This document shows, one piece after another, positions 7,871 through 16,991 of a stretch of DNA of 64,000 nt (its first letter is position 1; each line of letters begins with the position of its first letter). The notes under the pieces were generated by a model. That model saw only the letters and a list, made by a program, of their open reading frames with translations. It had not been told where the DNA came from and did no database searches. The translations under genes and the position numbers were made by a program. The stretch lies in NCBI RefSeq assembly GCF_003315195.1, contig NZ_QNRV01000002.1:1-64000 (forward strand), in the 5' to 3' direction. This DNA is from Sutterella wadsworthensis. Lineage in GTDB: Bacteria > Pseudomonadota > Gammaproteobacteria > Burkholderiales > Burkholderiaceae_F.

Positions 7871-9115
7871 ATGCTCGACACGCCCAAAGGTCTACGCATC
7901 CATATCGGTCTCTTCGGTCGACGCAATGCCGGTAAAAGTTCACTGGCCAATGCATTGACGCACCAACACATTTCCATTGTCTCTGATGTTCCCGGCACCA
8001 CAACGGACCCGGTGGAAAAAGCCTGTGAACTCGCCCCCATCGGCCCCGTAGTCTTCATCGACACCGCTGGTATTGATGATGTCGGAGAACTTGGCCGCGC
8101 CCGCGTCGAACGCTCCAAGACCGTACTTGAATGGGTCGATCTTGCGCTCATCGTTGCATCGGCCCAAGGCCTCGAAAACAATGATCGAGAAATTGCTGCA
8201 GATGCCAAACATCTCGGCACCCCAGCAATCCTCGTTCTCAACAAAGCCGATCTTGCGGGAGGAGCCCCTTCCGCTGAAGTACTGTCTGACGCCGAGTCTC
8301 TAGGGCTGCCCATTGTCATCACGGATGCAAGAACTGAATGCGGCGTAGACGCCCTCCGAACAGCCATCATTAAGATCGTGCAGGATGATACGGAGCCTGA
8401 CCGCCCAATCGCCGGCGATCTTGCCCATGCCGGAGATACCGTTGTTCTGGTTACCCCAATCGATAGCGGAGCTCCCAAAGGACGTTTGATTCTTCCTCAA
8501 GTGCAAGCAATCCGGGAACTCCTTGACGCTCATGCCAAAGTAGTGGTCGTGCAACAGGACCGCGTAGCTGAAGCCATCAATGAACTTAAGGTGAACCCTG
8601 CCTTCGTAATGACAGATTCGCAAGCGATTGATGATGTCGCAGCCCAAACGCCCGACAACATTCCGCTCACGACTTTCTCTCTGCAGATGGCCTACGCTAA
8701 AAGCGATCTGATTGAACTTGCTCGCGGAGCAGCAGCCCTTTCGCATCTCAAGGACGGCGACAAAGTTCTCATTTGTGAAACGTGCAGCCATCATCCGCAG
8801 AAAGATGACATCGGACGCCTGAAAATTCCTCGCTGGCTGCGAGAGAAAACCAAAGTCAATCTTACGATTGATGTGGCTGTCGGCAAAGATTTCCCTGATG
8901 ATCTTCGTCCTTACAAAGTACTGATCCAATGCGGCGGCTGCGTTGTAACGCGCAGACACATGCTGATGCGTCTGCGCAGGGCAAAAGCTCAAGGAGTCCC
9001 GATGACAAACTATGGCATTGCCATCTGCTGTTTACGCGGGTATTTGGAAAGAGTTCTTTCCTGTCATCCTGAAGCACTATCCGCTTATCGCCAAGCACTT
9101 GCCAAGGAAGCCTAA
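7871..9115 (+). CDS. hydF: [FeFe] hydrogenase maturation GTPase HydF
   Basis: HydF is the scaffold on which HydE and HydG build the 2Fe subcluster before it is delivered to HydA. The N-terminal GTPase has a P-loop ending at K22-S23 (GRRNAGKS) and DTAG. The C-terminal cluster-binding region shows C305-x-H307 in CSHH and C354-x2-C357 in QCGGC, ending with the family's TNYG segment. The histidine normally found just before the second cysteine pair (HCxxC) is glutamine here (Q353). The 414-residue length is normal. HydE and HydG are not in the window. Confidence 0.93.
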   Translation: MLDTPKGLRIHIGLFGRRNAGKSSLANALTHQHISIVSDVPGTTTDPVEKACELAPIGPVVFIDTAGIDDVGELGRARVERSKTVLEWVDLALIVASAQGLENNDREIAADAKHLGTPAILVLNKADLAGGAPSAEVLSDAESLGLPIVITDARTECGVDALRTAIIKIVQDDTEPDRPIAGDLAHAGDTVVLVTPIDSGAPKGRLILPQVQAIRELLDAHAKVVVVQQDRVAEAINELKVNPAFVMTDSQAIDDVAAQTPDNIPLTTFSLQMAYAKSDLIELARGAAALSHLKDGDKVLICETCSHHPQKDDIGRLKIPRWLREKTKVNLTIDVAVGKDFPDDLRPYKVLIQCGGCVVTRRHMLMRLRRAKAQGVPMTNYGIAICCLRGYLERVLSCHPEALSAYRQALAKEA

Positions 9116-9121
9116 GAAAAG

Positions 9122-9160
9122 AAAGCCCGACCGTTCTGTCAAAGTGAACTGCCGGGCTTT
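9122..9160. terminator. Bidirectional terminator between hydF and prfC
   Basis: AAAGCCCG pairs with CGGGCTTT around a long loop that contains a further short GTTC/GAAC pairing. A-rich DNA lies on one side and TT-containing DNA on the other, and the two flanking genes converge here. Confidence 0.65.
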
Positions 9161-9184
9161 ATTGTTATTAGCTCTCGGAAACGA

Positions 9185-10786
9185 TCAGAAGACCTGATTC
9201 ATTTCACGAGTAGTGTGAAACTGCACCTGTGGCCAATGCTTCATCGTGGTTTCAAGGTTGTAGATCGATGTTGCAAGGTAAACCTCATTCCCGTTGACAT
9301 CGGTGGCAAGACGCGCATTCTGCTCCGCTTCGAACTCACGTTTAGTCTTGTCGTCAGGGAACGAGAGCCAGCGAGCAGTGGAAACATCAGTAGATTCGTA
9401 AAGTGCATCCACTTTGTATTCATCAGCCAGGCGCTGTGCAACAATCTCAAATTGCAGCTGACCGACCGCACCAAGAAGAATGTTTCCGAATTCGCCCGTG
9501 AAAACCTGAATTGCACCTTCTTCGCCTAGTTCTTGGAGTCCCTTCTGCAATTGCTTGGCCTTGAATGGATCTTTGGAACGAGCAGCACGGAAAAGTTCTG
9601 GCGCAAAATTGGGGATGCCGGTGAATTGCAGTTTTTCTCCTTGTGTCAAGGTATCGCCAATATGAAGTTGGCCATGGTTGTAGATACCGATGATGTCTCC
9701 AGCAACAGCATCCGTCATGATCACACGGTCCTGCGCCATGAAAGTAAGTGCATTCGGAATCTTCATTTCGCGGTCTTCGCGAACATGCAGCACTTTCATG
9801 CCAGGTTGGTAGCGTCCAGAACAAACACGGAAAAACGCAATACGGTCGCGGTGGCGAGGATCCATATTGGCTTGGATTTTGAAAACAAATCCAGAAAAAT
9901 GATCCTCAAATGGGTCTACCATGCGAACGCCAGCATCACGCGGCTGCGGGCGAGGAGCCCAATCGACAAGCGCATTGAGCACATCTTCAACACCAAAATT
10001 GTTCACACCAGAACCGAAGAATACCGGGCTCTGTTCACCAGCAAGGAACTTCCTAAGGTCAAAGGGATCCGTCGCCCCCTGCACAAGTTCGATCGACTCG
10101 CGCACGTAGGGCATTTCCATCGGATAAAGCTCATCAAGCTCGGGATTGTCGAGCCCTTCAATCAATTCGCGATCTTCCGTGAGGCGATCTTCGCCAGCGG
10201 TGAATCGCACGAGATGATTCTTCAACAATGAAAATACGCCGCGAAAGGTTTTGCCCATGCCAATCGGCCACGTAATCGGTACGCACTGAAGTTTCAGCAC
10301 GTTTTCGATTTCGCCGAGCAGATCGAGAGGATCTCTGACTTCACGATCGAATTTATTGATGAACGTGATGATCGGCGTCTTGCGCATACGACAGACTTCA
10401 AGCAGTTTGATCGTCTGAGCCTCAACGCCCTTGGCGGCATCAATCACCATGACTGCAGCATCGACTGCTGTAAGCACACGGTAAGTATCTTCCGAAAAAT
10501 CCTCGTGACCCGGCGTATCAAGCAGATTGATGACGTGATCGCGGTAGTGAAATTGCATCACTGAACTCGTCACCGAAATACCGCGCTGTTTCTCAACTTC
10601 CATCCAGTCAGAGGTCGCATGCCGAGAGGCCTTGCGGCCTTTAACCGCTCCAGCCATTTGAATGGCACCGCCAAAAAGAAGGAGTTTTTCGGTAAGTGTC
10701 GTCTTACCAGCGTCAGGGTGGGAAATGATGGCGAAGGTGCGGCGTTCTTCCACGTCTCGCACTAACGCAGGATTAGGGCTTGTCAT
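9185..10786 (-). CDS. prfC: Peptide chain release factor 3
   Basis: RF3 is a translational GTPase that removes RF1 and RF2 from the ribosome after termination. The 533-residue protein has the G1 motif [13 protein letters not shown] near residue 22, the switch region with [23 protein letters not shown], and [15 protein letters not shown], which is characteristic of RF3 rather than EF-G. Length is standard. It stands alone and is divergent from uraA. Confidence 0.96.
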   Translation of the reverse strand: MTSPNPALVRDVEERRTFAIISHPDAGKTTLTEKLLLFGGAIQMAGAVKGRKASRHATSDWMEVEKQRGISVTSSVMQFHYRDHVINLLDTPGHEDFSEDTYRVLTAVDAAVMVIDAAKGVEAQTIKLLEVCRMRKTPIITFINKFDREVRDPLDLLGEIENVLKLQCVPITWPIGMGKTFRGVFSLLKNHLVRFTAGEDRLTEDRELIEGLDNPELDELYPMEMPYVRESIELVQGATDPFDLRKFLAGEQSPVFFGSGVNNFGVEDVLNALVDWAPRPQPRDAGVRMVDPFEDHFSGFVFKIQANMDPRHRDRIAFFRVCSGRYQPGMKVLHVREDREMKIPNALTFMAQDRVIMTDAVAGDIIGIYNHGQLHIGDTLTQGEKLQFTGIPNFAPELFRAARSKDPFKAKQLQKGLQELGEEGAIQVFTGEFGNILLGAVGQLQFEIVAQRLADEYKVDALYESTDVSTARWLSFPDDKTKREFEAEQNARLATDVNGNEVYLATSIYNLETTMKHWPQVQFHTTREMNQVF

Positions 10787-10938
10787 GCTTCTTCAGGACA
10801 ATGGACTGACTGCTCTGGCAAGGCGATTGCATTGGCGCGGCAGCCGAAAGGTTCGCCATTTTAGCAGAGGCCCCATGAAAAACCTTAGGAATTGCCAGTG
10901 AACCAAGCTTCAATGGCTATCGACAACCATGCCAAAAA

Positions 10939-10953
10939 GTTTGTATCACAAAC
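10939..10953. promoter_or_regulatory. Short inverted repeat in the prfC / uraA spacer
   Basis: GTTTGT-ATC-ACAAAC is a perfect 6-bp inverted repeat with a 3-base spacer, about 85 bases before the uraA start. It could be an operator for uraA. A repeat this short also occurs by chance. Confidence 0.25.
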
Positions 10954-11035
10954 GATTCTCGAAACATTTGGATACGACGAGCTCTAAAATGGGGCCGTTT
11001 GACCTTTTCACCTACCTTTGCACCGTACTTTCGCT

Positions 11036-12379
11036 ATGAGCTACTTTCCTACCTGGAAACTGAAGACCTCCGGCATCATCGCTCCTGATGAGCGCCTCCC
11101 TATCGGACAAACGCTTGCCCTGGGCGTTCAGCATGTTGTCGCCATGTTCGGCTCCACTGTGCTCGCCCCGCTATTGATGGGTTTTGACCCCAATCTCTGC
11201 ATTCTGATGAGCGGCCTTGGCACGCTCATTTTCTTTCTGCTCGTGGGCGGTCATGTGCCGAGCTACCTTGGCAGCTCCTTCGCCTTCATCGGTGTTGTCA
11301 TTTCAGCAACCGGCTACGTTGCCGGTTCGGGCATGAATCCCAACATCCCAACGGCCCTAGGCGGCATCGTCATATGCGGCTTAATCTATGCAATTGTTGG
11401 GCTCATCGTTATGAGCACAGGCGTACGTTGGATTGAGCGCCTGATGCCGCCAGTTGTTACCGGCGCAGTGGTGGCGGTAATCGGCCTGAATCTCGCACCC
11501 ACCGCTGTTAAGAGCGTCGGTCCCACAGATTTTGACGCCTGGATTGCCATCCTTACAGTGCTCTGCGTGGGCGGCGTTGCTGTTTACACCCGAGGCCTCA
11601 TTCAGAAGCTTCTGATTCTCGTAGGCCTTTCACTCGCCTACGTTATCTACGCCATTCTCACAAACGGTATGGGATTAGGAACCCCTATCAACTTCGCCAA
11701 GATATCCGAAGCTGCTTGGTTCGGAATGCCGCAATTTGAAACTCCCGTCTTCTCTCTTTCGGCCATCACGCTGATCGCCCCTGTGGTAATCATCCTTGTG
11801 GGCGAAAACCTCGGTCACATCAAGGCGGTTACCGCTATGACTGGCCGTAATCTCGATCCGTATATGGGCCGTGCATTCCTCGGCGACGGCCTTGCCACCA
11901 TGTTTTCGGCCTCCTGCGGCGGTACGGGCGTTACGACTTACGGCGAAAATATCGGCGTAATGGCTGCCACCCGCGTGTACTCGACGCTGCTCTTTCCAGT
12001 GGCGGCATGTTTTGCAATCATCCTGGGCTTCTCACCCAAGTTCGGTGCAGTCATTCAGACAATTCCGCAGCCAATTCTTGGCGGTACATCAATCGTGGTC
12101 TTCGGGCTCATTGCTGTTGCGGGTGCTCGCGTATGGGTGGTGAACCATGTCGATTTCGGCGACAACCGCAATCTCATCGTTGCAGCCGTAACACTCATTT
12201 TGGGTGGCGGCGACTTCACTATTCACTTAGGGAACTTCACGCTCGGAGGCATCGGCACTGCTACCTTTGGCGCGATCATCCTCAACGCACTGATGGAATT
12301 CGGTGAACGTCGAGTTTCCGGCACGATTGAAGAGGAACCGCATGAAGCAAATTTAGACGCTCAGGCTGACAAACAATAA
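11036..12379 (+). CDS. uraA: Uracil permease (nucleobase:cation symporter-2)
   Basis: This inner-membrane proton symporter takes up uracil. The 447-residue protein has the repeated hydrophobic pattern of the NCS2 family. Visible signatures are FGSTVLAPLL near the start, VGENLGHIKAV in the middle and GTGVTTYGENIGVMAATRV, which are the substrate-binding elements of UraA rather than xanthine permeases. ATG 11036 is chosen over an upstream TTG because the protein then starts as in homologues; no strong ribosome site is seen for either. The gene is alone between prfC and a terminator. Confidence 0.93.
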   Translation: MSYFPTWKLKTSGIIAPDERLPIGQTLALGVQHVVAMFGSTVLAPLLMGFDPNLCILMSGLGTLIFFLLVGGHVPSYLGSSFAFIGVVISATGYVAGSGMNPNIPTALGGIVICGLIYAIVGLIVMSTGVRWIERLMPPVVTGAVVAVIGLNLAPTAVKSVGPTDFDAWIAILTVLCVGGVAVYTRGLIQKLLILVGLSLAYVIYAILTNGMGLGTPINFAKISEAAWFGMPQFETPVFSLSAITLIAPVVIILVGENLGHIKAVTAMTGRNLDPYMGRAFLGDGLATMFSASCGGTGVTTYGENIGVMAATRVYSTLLFPVAACFAIILGFSPKFGAVIQTIPQPILGGTSIVVFGLIAVAGARVWVVNHVDFGDNRNLIVAAVTLILGGGDFTIHLGNFTLGGIGTATFGAIILNALMEFGERRVSGTIEEEPHEANLDAQADKQ

Positions 12380-12619
12380 TTCTTGTCGCCCTCCGTTCCA
12401 TTGAAGGCCCAAACGGAACTGCTCGTTTGGGCCTTTCCTATTGCAGCGACATGCCTTCTTCACGGTCTCTCCCGTTTTTTTTGCAACTGCATGCGCCCTG
12501 CTAGGATTAACGAAGGCTAGTGCCATGCGTTGAGCTCTATCACCTCCCATCGCAACTCCTACAGAACGCGCATCACGAACAATGAAACGCTTGAGAAGGC
12601 CAGTAAATCCTCCAGCGAT
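12356..12619 (-). pseudogene. Unidentified decayed coding remnant
   Basis: The minus strand is open from about 12619 to a stop at 12353-12355, with a protein-like stretch near its start (GLLKRFIVRDARSVGVAMGG, then AFVNPSRAHAVAKK). It has no convincing start or ribosome site, and its end runs through the uraA terminator and the antisense of uraA. That suggests a broken fragment whose original end is lost. I do not recognise the family. Confidence 0.25.
12404..12436 (+). terminator. Terminator after uraA
   Basis: AAGGCCCAAACG pairs perfectly with CGTTTGGGCCTT around an 8-base loop and is followed by T and CC. It lies about 25 bases after the stop codon. Confidence 0.8.
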
Positions 12620-12649
12620 TTATGCATAAAAAATCCTGTCATTTGAGCT

Positions 12650-12835
12650 CTATGCTGCTGCGAATCGAAATGCGGACATGATCCCTTTGTCGCTCAGGTG
12701 CTTTGCCGAATGCACAATGTATTGATGCGTTTTCCCTAGCCCCACTGTCGCCGCAATTCATGCATTTTCGTCGGCGCATACATTCACCGAGCATACGACC
12801 TTGTTCCTCCCGCCTATAAAGAGAGCTGCACGATC
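12650..12835 (-). pseudogene. Probable transposase remnant (inactivated)
   Basis: Read on the minus strand, one frame gives ALFIGGRNKVVCSVNV, then CADENA, an in-frame stop, and IAATVGLGKTHQYIVHSAKH. The pattern of a hydrophobic strand, an aspartate, a second strand and a GLGK turn resembles the core of DDE transposases such as the IS1595/ISXO2 group. The stop codon and lack of flanking coding sequence show that it is dead. The assignment is by eye and weak. Confidence 0.35.
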
Positions 12836-12885
12836 CTTAGCCGCTTGACGGTAGTCTGAGTAACCACAATCTTAGTGATGCCGCA

Positions 12886-12922
12886 AAAAGGCTCGAAGTT
12901 ATCCCTAAACTTCGAGCCTTTA
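12886..12922 (-). terminator. Terminator of tex (probably bidirectional)
   Basis: AAAGGCTCGAAGTT pairs perfectly over 14 bp with AACTTCGAGCCTTT. On the minus strand a TTTTTG run follows, and it lies just after the tex stop codon. Confidence 0.85.
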
Positions 12923-12938
12923 ATCTCCCGGATCCGTT

Positions 12939-15275
12939 TTATCGCTTAAGTGCAGCGAAAGCTGCTCCAAGGGCCGTCTGGGCAACTTTTCCGCCCTTAT
13001 TCCGATCACTGTGATCGTTTCTGCCGGAGCCTCCCTTACGACTGACGGCAGAGGCACTTGTATAACCTCCCTTGCCATCTGAACGCATGGAGAGTGCAAT
13101 GCGTTGACGCGCAGGGTCTACCTCAATCACGACAACGTGCACTACTTGCCCCACTCGCACTTCTTCCCGCGGATCCTTAACGAAGTGATCAGCTAGTGCC
13201 GACACATGCACCAAACCGTTGACGTGCACCCCAATATCAACAAAGGCGCCAAAAGCAGCTACGTTGGCAACAACACCCTCAAGCTTCATGCCTGGACGCA
13301 GATCATCAATCGTCTGCACATCATCCTTGAAGGATGCTGTCTTAAATTCCGCTCGAGGATCGCGGGCAGGCTTTTCGAGTTCGGCAAGAATGTCGCGAAT
13401 CGTGAGAACACCGAACTTTTCATCAACGAAATCCGTAGGTTTAATGCGCTTTAAAACGGCTCCATTTCGCATTAAATCCTGCACACTCGTTAAGCCCAAA
13501 GCCTTGGTCATCTCCTTAACAAGTCCATAGGCCTCTGGATGCACTCCTGTTTCATCCAGTGGATTTGTTCCCTGCGGAATGCGCAAAAACCCAGCAGCCT
13601 GCTGAAAGCGTGCATCCCCAAGAAATGGCACTTTCTTCAATGCTTGTCGGTCGGGAAAAGCTCCTTCCTTTTCGCGATAAGCAACGATTTCTTGCGCCAC
13701 ACGACGAGTCAGCCCCGCAACATGCGACAAAAGCTGCGGACTTGCGGTATTGACGTCAACACCCACAAAGTTCACACAGTCCTCAACCACTGCTGCTAGA
13801 CGACGGGCTAGCTTTAGGTGATCCACATCGTGCTGATATTGACCAACACCAATTGCTTTGGGATCGATTTTTACCAACTCAGCAAGAGGATCTTGCAGTC
13901 TGCGTGCGATAGACACCGCCCCGCGGTAACTTACATCAAGATTTGGCAGCTCTTCCGTGGCGAGTTCCGAAGCGGAATAAACCGAAGCGCCTGCTTCACT
14001 GACCATAACGCGCTGCGCCTCAATATCTGAATGCGTACGCAGAACATCTCCCACAATGGCGGAAGTTTCTCGACTTGCCGTCCCATTGCCAATAGCAATA
14101 AACGCAGGTTTGTATTTATGGCATAAGTCAATCAGCTGTGCCTCAGCCCGCTGCTTTTGGGCTGCCGATGTATGCATCATCAATACATCATGTGCGAGTA
14201 CTCGACCTGTTGAGTCGATAACTGCAGTCTTTACCCCAGTCCGAAAGCCTGGATCCAGACCAAGCACCGCATAATGCCCGGCAGGAGCAGCCAATAACAA
14301 ATCACGTAAGTTTTCTCCGAAGACTCCTATAGCCGTTTCTTCCGCTCGCTCACGAATCTCTTCAAGGAGATCTGTTTCAATGGAGAGACGCAATTTCACG
14401 CGCCATGCCCAACGACAGACGGAAAGAAGCCAGTCATCGGCCAACCGCCCTGTTCGCTCAATCCCATAATGCTTCGCGATAAGCGACTCTGCCGGATGCG
14501 GGCTCTGCAGCTCTTCATCGGGAGTGAGTTCGACAGAGACAGCCAAAACACCCTCACGGCGACCGCGAAGCACAGCAAGCACGCGATGGGAAGGAATTTT
14601 TGAAAGTGCCTCTCGAAATTCGAAATAATCTTTGAATTTCGCACTCTGGGCATCGGCATCAGCAGGCTGATCGCCCCCCAGTTCCACCCACTTGGAGACC
14701 AACTCGCCGCGAGTGGACATGAACTCACGCAGTGTCTCGCGTAAGCCAGGATCCAAACTGATGCGCTCGGCCAAAATATCGCGGGCTCCCGTGAGTGCCG
14801 ACGCTGCGTCAGCTACGCCTTTTTCAGCATTAATGAAGTTTTCTGCCGCCGCCATAGGATCAACCGTACGGTCTGCCAAAATAAGATCCGCGAGCGGCTC
14901 GAGCCCTGCTTCTTTGGCAATCATTGCACGCGTACGACGTTTGCTCTTATAGGGAGCATAGAGATCTTCAAGTGTCTGCTTAGCGTCGGCAGCTAAAATT
15001 TGTTCACGAAGCTCATCGCTGAGCTTTCCCTGTGCCTCTATTGCGGCGAGGATGACTCCGCGGCGGTCGTCGAGCTCCCTTAAATAAATAAGACGCTCTT
15101 CAAGGATGCGAAGCTGCGCGTCCGAAAGATTACCGGTCACGTCCTTGCGATAACGGGCGATAAATGGAACGGTTGCGCCGCCATCAAGAAGTGCGACGGC
15201 CGCCTCCACCTGATTTGGGCGAGCCGAGATTTCCTGAGCAATACGCGTAGTGATGCGAGAGGAGAATTCTGTCAT
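12939..15275 (-). CDS. tex: Tex family RNA-binding protein
   Basis: Tex is a conserved cytoplasmic nucleic-acid-binding factor linked to transcription and toxin-gene control. The 778-residue protein has the usual architecture: an N-terminal helical region starting with IAQEISARPNQVEAA, a YqgF-like RNase H fold (GLDPGFRTGVKTAVID), helix-hairpin-helix motifs (NTASPQLLSHVAGL) and a C-terminal S1 domain (LEGVVANVAAFGAFVDIGV). ATG 15275 is chosen because AGGA lies a few bases upstream and homologues start here; a longer open frame upstream is unlikely. A basic, glycine/serine-rich tail follows S1. Confidence 0.95.
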   Translation of the reverse strand: MTEFSSRITTRIAQEISARPNQVEAAVALLDGGATVPFIARYRKDVTGNLSDAQLRILEERLIYLRELDDRRGVILAAIEAQGKLSDELREQILAADAKQTLEDLYAPYKSKRRTRAMIAKEAGLEPLADLILADRTVDPMAAAENFINAEKGVADAASALTGARDILAERISLDPGLRETLREFMSTRGELVSKWVELGGDQPADADAQSAKFKDYFEFREALSKIPSHRVLAVLRGRREGVLAVSVELTPDEELQSPHPAESLIAKHYGIERTGRLADDWLLSVCRWAWRVKLRLSIETDLLEEIRERAEETAIGVFGENLRDLLLAAPAGHYAVLGLDPGFRTGVKTAVIDSTGRVLAHDVLMMHTSAAQKQRAEAQLIDLCHKYKPAFIAIGNGTASRETSAIVGDVLRTHSDIEAQRVMVSEAGASVYSASELATEELPNLDVSYRGAVSIARRLQDPLAELVKIDPKAIGVGQYQHDVDHLKLARRLAAVVEDCVNFVGVDVNTASPQLLSHVAGLTRRVAQEIVAYREKEGAFPDRQALKKVPFLGDARFQQAAGFLRIPQGTNPLDETGVHPEAYGLVKEMTKALGLTSVQDLMRNGAVLKRIKPTDFVDEKFGVLTIRDILAELEKPARDPRAEFKTASFKDDVQTIDDLRPGMKLEGVVANVAAFGAFVDIGVHVNGLVHVSALADHFVKDPREEVRVGQVVHVVVIEVDPARQRIALSMRSDGKGGYTSASAVSRKGGSGRNDHSDRNKGGKVAQTALGAAFAALKR

Positions 15276-15295
15276 GAAGATCCTGCAGAAAATTT

Positions 15296-15337
15296 GGGCG
15301 CTCTCCCAGAACCTCATCGGTTCAGGACGGAGCGCCC
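15296..15337 (-). terminator. Two-layer hairpin between the DUF1857 gene and tex
   Basis: An outer 8-bp stem (GGGCGCTC with GAGCGCCC) encloses an inner 5-bp stem (GAACC with GGTTC). On the minus strand it is followed by AAATTTT and lies about 20 bases before the tex start. It may end the upstream transcript, or act as an attenuator in the leader of tex. Confidence 0.5.
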
Positions 15338-15360
15338 GCAATAATAGCTGTTAGCAATAA

Positions 15361-15873
15361 TCAGTTCTTAAGCGCCATTTTGCGCTCAACAATATCGGTA
15401 AGCATCTGCGCCACAATGCTCTGGTCTTTGCTCTCATAAGCAAGACGACGCAGATAGTCGACCTGTTGTTCACGGGAGTTCATCTCTATTGCTGTCGGCA
15501 CTTCTGGGCGATCTTCGAAATAAATGAAGCGGATGAAGAGTTGCCCAGGCTCTGGTTCTTCGATCTGCATGGAAAAGTCAGATGCCGGCCGTTCCCCGGA
15601 ACCAGCCGCATGGGAGCGGTAGCTCCCATCTGCTCCAATCTGTACTGTCTCATGAAAGACCAAGTGTCCAAAGTAGATGTTGCGTTCAAATGCGATGCTT
15701 CCTGGTTCGCTGCCGCGCCGCTCTGGGGAAACAACCTCCGACTTCGTGACTTCTTCCAAAAAATGCTCCGGCCGATGCGCGAAATCCGCAAGCTCGCCTG
15801 AAAGTTCTTCCCGAGTAACCTCACAAGGAAGTCCGGGAACAGTAACGCGAATGATGTGTTCGTGGAATTTCAT
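15361..15873 (-). CDS. AtaL-like / DUF1857 family protein
   Basis: This 170-residue protein has the look of the DUF1857 (AtaL-like) family, a START/Bet v 1-like fold thought to bind small hydrophobic ligands. The opening MKFHEHIIRV, the LTREEL-like stretch, the acidic centre and the IRFIYFEDRPEVP segment fit that family. No catalytic residues are evident. ATG 15873 is chosen because GAGG precedes it by 5 bases. It begins 8 bases after aapM ends, so it is probably transcribed with the transporter genes, though its job there is unknown. Confidence 0.6.
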   Translation of the reverse strand: MKFHEHIIRVTVPGLPCEVTREELSGELADFAHRPEHFLEEVTKSEVVSPERRGSEPGSIAFERNIYFGHLVFHETVQIGADGSYRSHAAGSGERPASDFSMQIEEPEPGQLFIRFIYFEDRPEVPTAIEMNSREQQVDYLRRLAYESKDQSIVAQMLTDIVERKMALKN

Positions 15874-15880
15874 GGAAACC

Positions 15881-16981
15881 TCAAATACGGACAACGTGGC
15901 GCGCCTTTGCACCTTTCAGCCGTAACTCAAGCCACTGACTGTACCGAGAAATAATGAAACTCGAAATAAAATAGACAAGCGCAATGAATACGTACCCTTC
16001 AATAAAATAGGCACGCCAAACAGCATCGCCCAGTGCGAGTTTCAAACTACCCGTCAAGTCATACATAGAGACGACGGTAACTAGGGACGTGTCCATGAAG
16101 CAGGAAAGTAGGCTGTTGACAAACGCGGGAATAATGGCTACCAAAGCCTGCGGCAGGATCACGTACTGGTAGCACTGCCTTTCGGTAAACCCCAGAGATC
16201 GGGCTGCCGCATACTGTCCCTGGGAAATGGTTTGCAAACCGCCCCGCACAGTTTCTGCCATATATGCCGCCTGGAAGAGTGCAATGCCAATAGCAACGCG
16301 CCAGAAGGCATCACACTGCAACCATTCAGGCAAAAGCAGCGGAAAGACAAAAGTGGCCACAAAGAGCACCGTGATAAGCGGCACACCACGAACCAATTCG
16401 ATGTAACCTGTTGATAGTGCTGAAACAATCGGCATGCGGCTACGGCGACCGATCGCTAACAGAATACCAAGCGGCGACGAGGCAGCCATACCAAAAAGCG
16501 TAATGATGACGGTGAGAGGCAAACCGCCCCACATATCGGTACCAATAGGCTCTAAATTGAAAACGCCGCCCAACATCAAAATAAAAAAGGCAAAAAAAGC
16601 GGCCACCCACCCCCACAGCAACATGCGGACACCCTGACGCGTCCAACAGGCAGGGATTGCGGAAACTACAAGCATTCCGACGATGATCAAAGTTGCCAGC
16701 CCCGGACGCCACTGCAGTTCATAGGGGAATCGGCCAAAAATAATGAGACGCCACTTTTCGGCTACAAAACCCCAACAGGCCCCTGAAGCCTCACGGCAAG
16801 CCGCAGGGTTGGGATCCCAAACGGCATTCGCGATGCCCCAATCGAAAACATAGCCCACAACGGCCAAAATAATGAGACCGAGTACAACGGAAAGCACGCT
16901 CGCAGCGGGCGAGTAGAAGCAGTTTTCACGCAACTTCATAACCCAGCTGCCAGGATTGCCGACTGTTTGAATCTGCGGCAT
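15881..16981 (-). CDS. aapM: General L-amino acid ABC transporter permease AapM
   Basis: This inner-membrane permease of the polar amino-acid ABC family has 366 residues. The longer-than-usual N-terminal part and the FGRFPYELQWRP stretch are typical of AapM/BztC rather than short HisM-type permeases. The EAA loop (RSLGFTERQCYQYVILPQAL) near the C-terminus is where the ATPase docks. GGAGG lies 5 bases before ATG 16981. The gene follows aapQ by 10 bases. The expected ATPase gene aapP, normally next, is absent; a DUF1857 gene stands in its place. Confidence 0.88.
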   Translation of the reverse strand: MPQIQTVGNPGSWVMKLRENCFYSPAASVLSVVLGLIILAVVGYVFDWGIANAVWDPNPAACREASGACWGFVAEKWRLIIFGRFPYELQWRPGLATLIIVGMLVVSAIPACWTRQGVRMLLWGWVAAFFAFFILMLGGVFNLEPIGTDMWGGLPLTVIITLFGMAASSPLGILLAIGRRSRMPIVSALSTGYIELVRGVPLITVLFVATFVFPLLLPEWLQCDAFWRVAIGIALFQAAYMAETVRGGLQTISQGQYAAARSLGFTERQCYQYVILPQALVAIIPAFVNSLLSCFMDTSLVTVVSMYDLTGSLKLALGDAVWRAYFIEGYVFIALVYFISSFIISRYSQWLELRLKGAKARHVVRI

Positions 16982-16991
16982 GACGGCCTCC

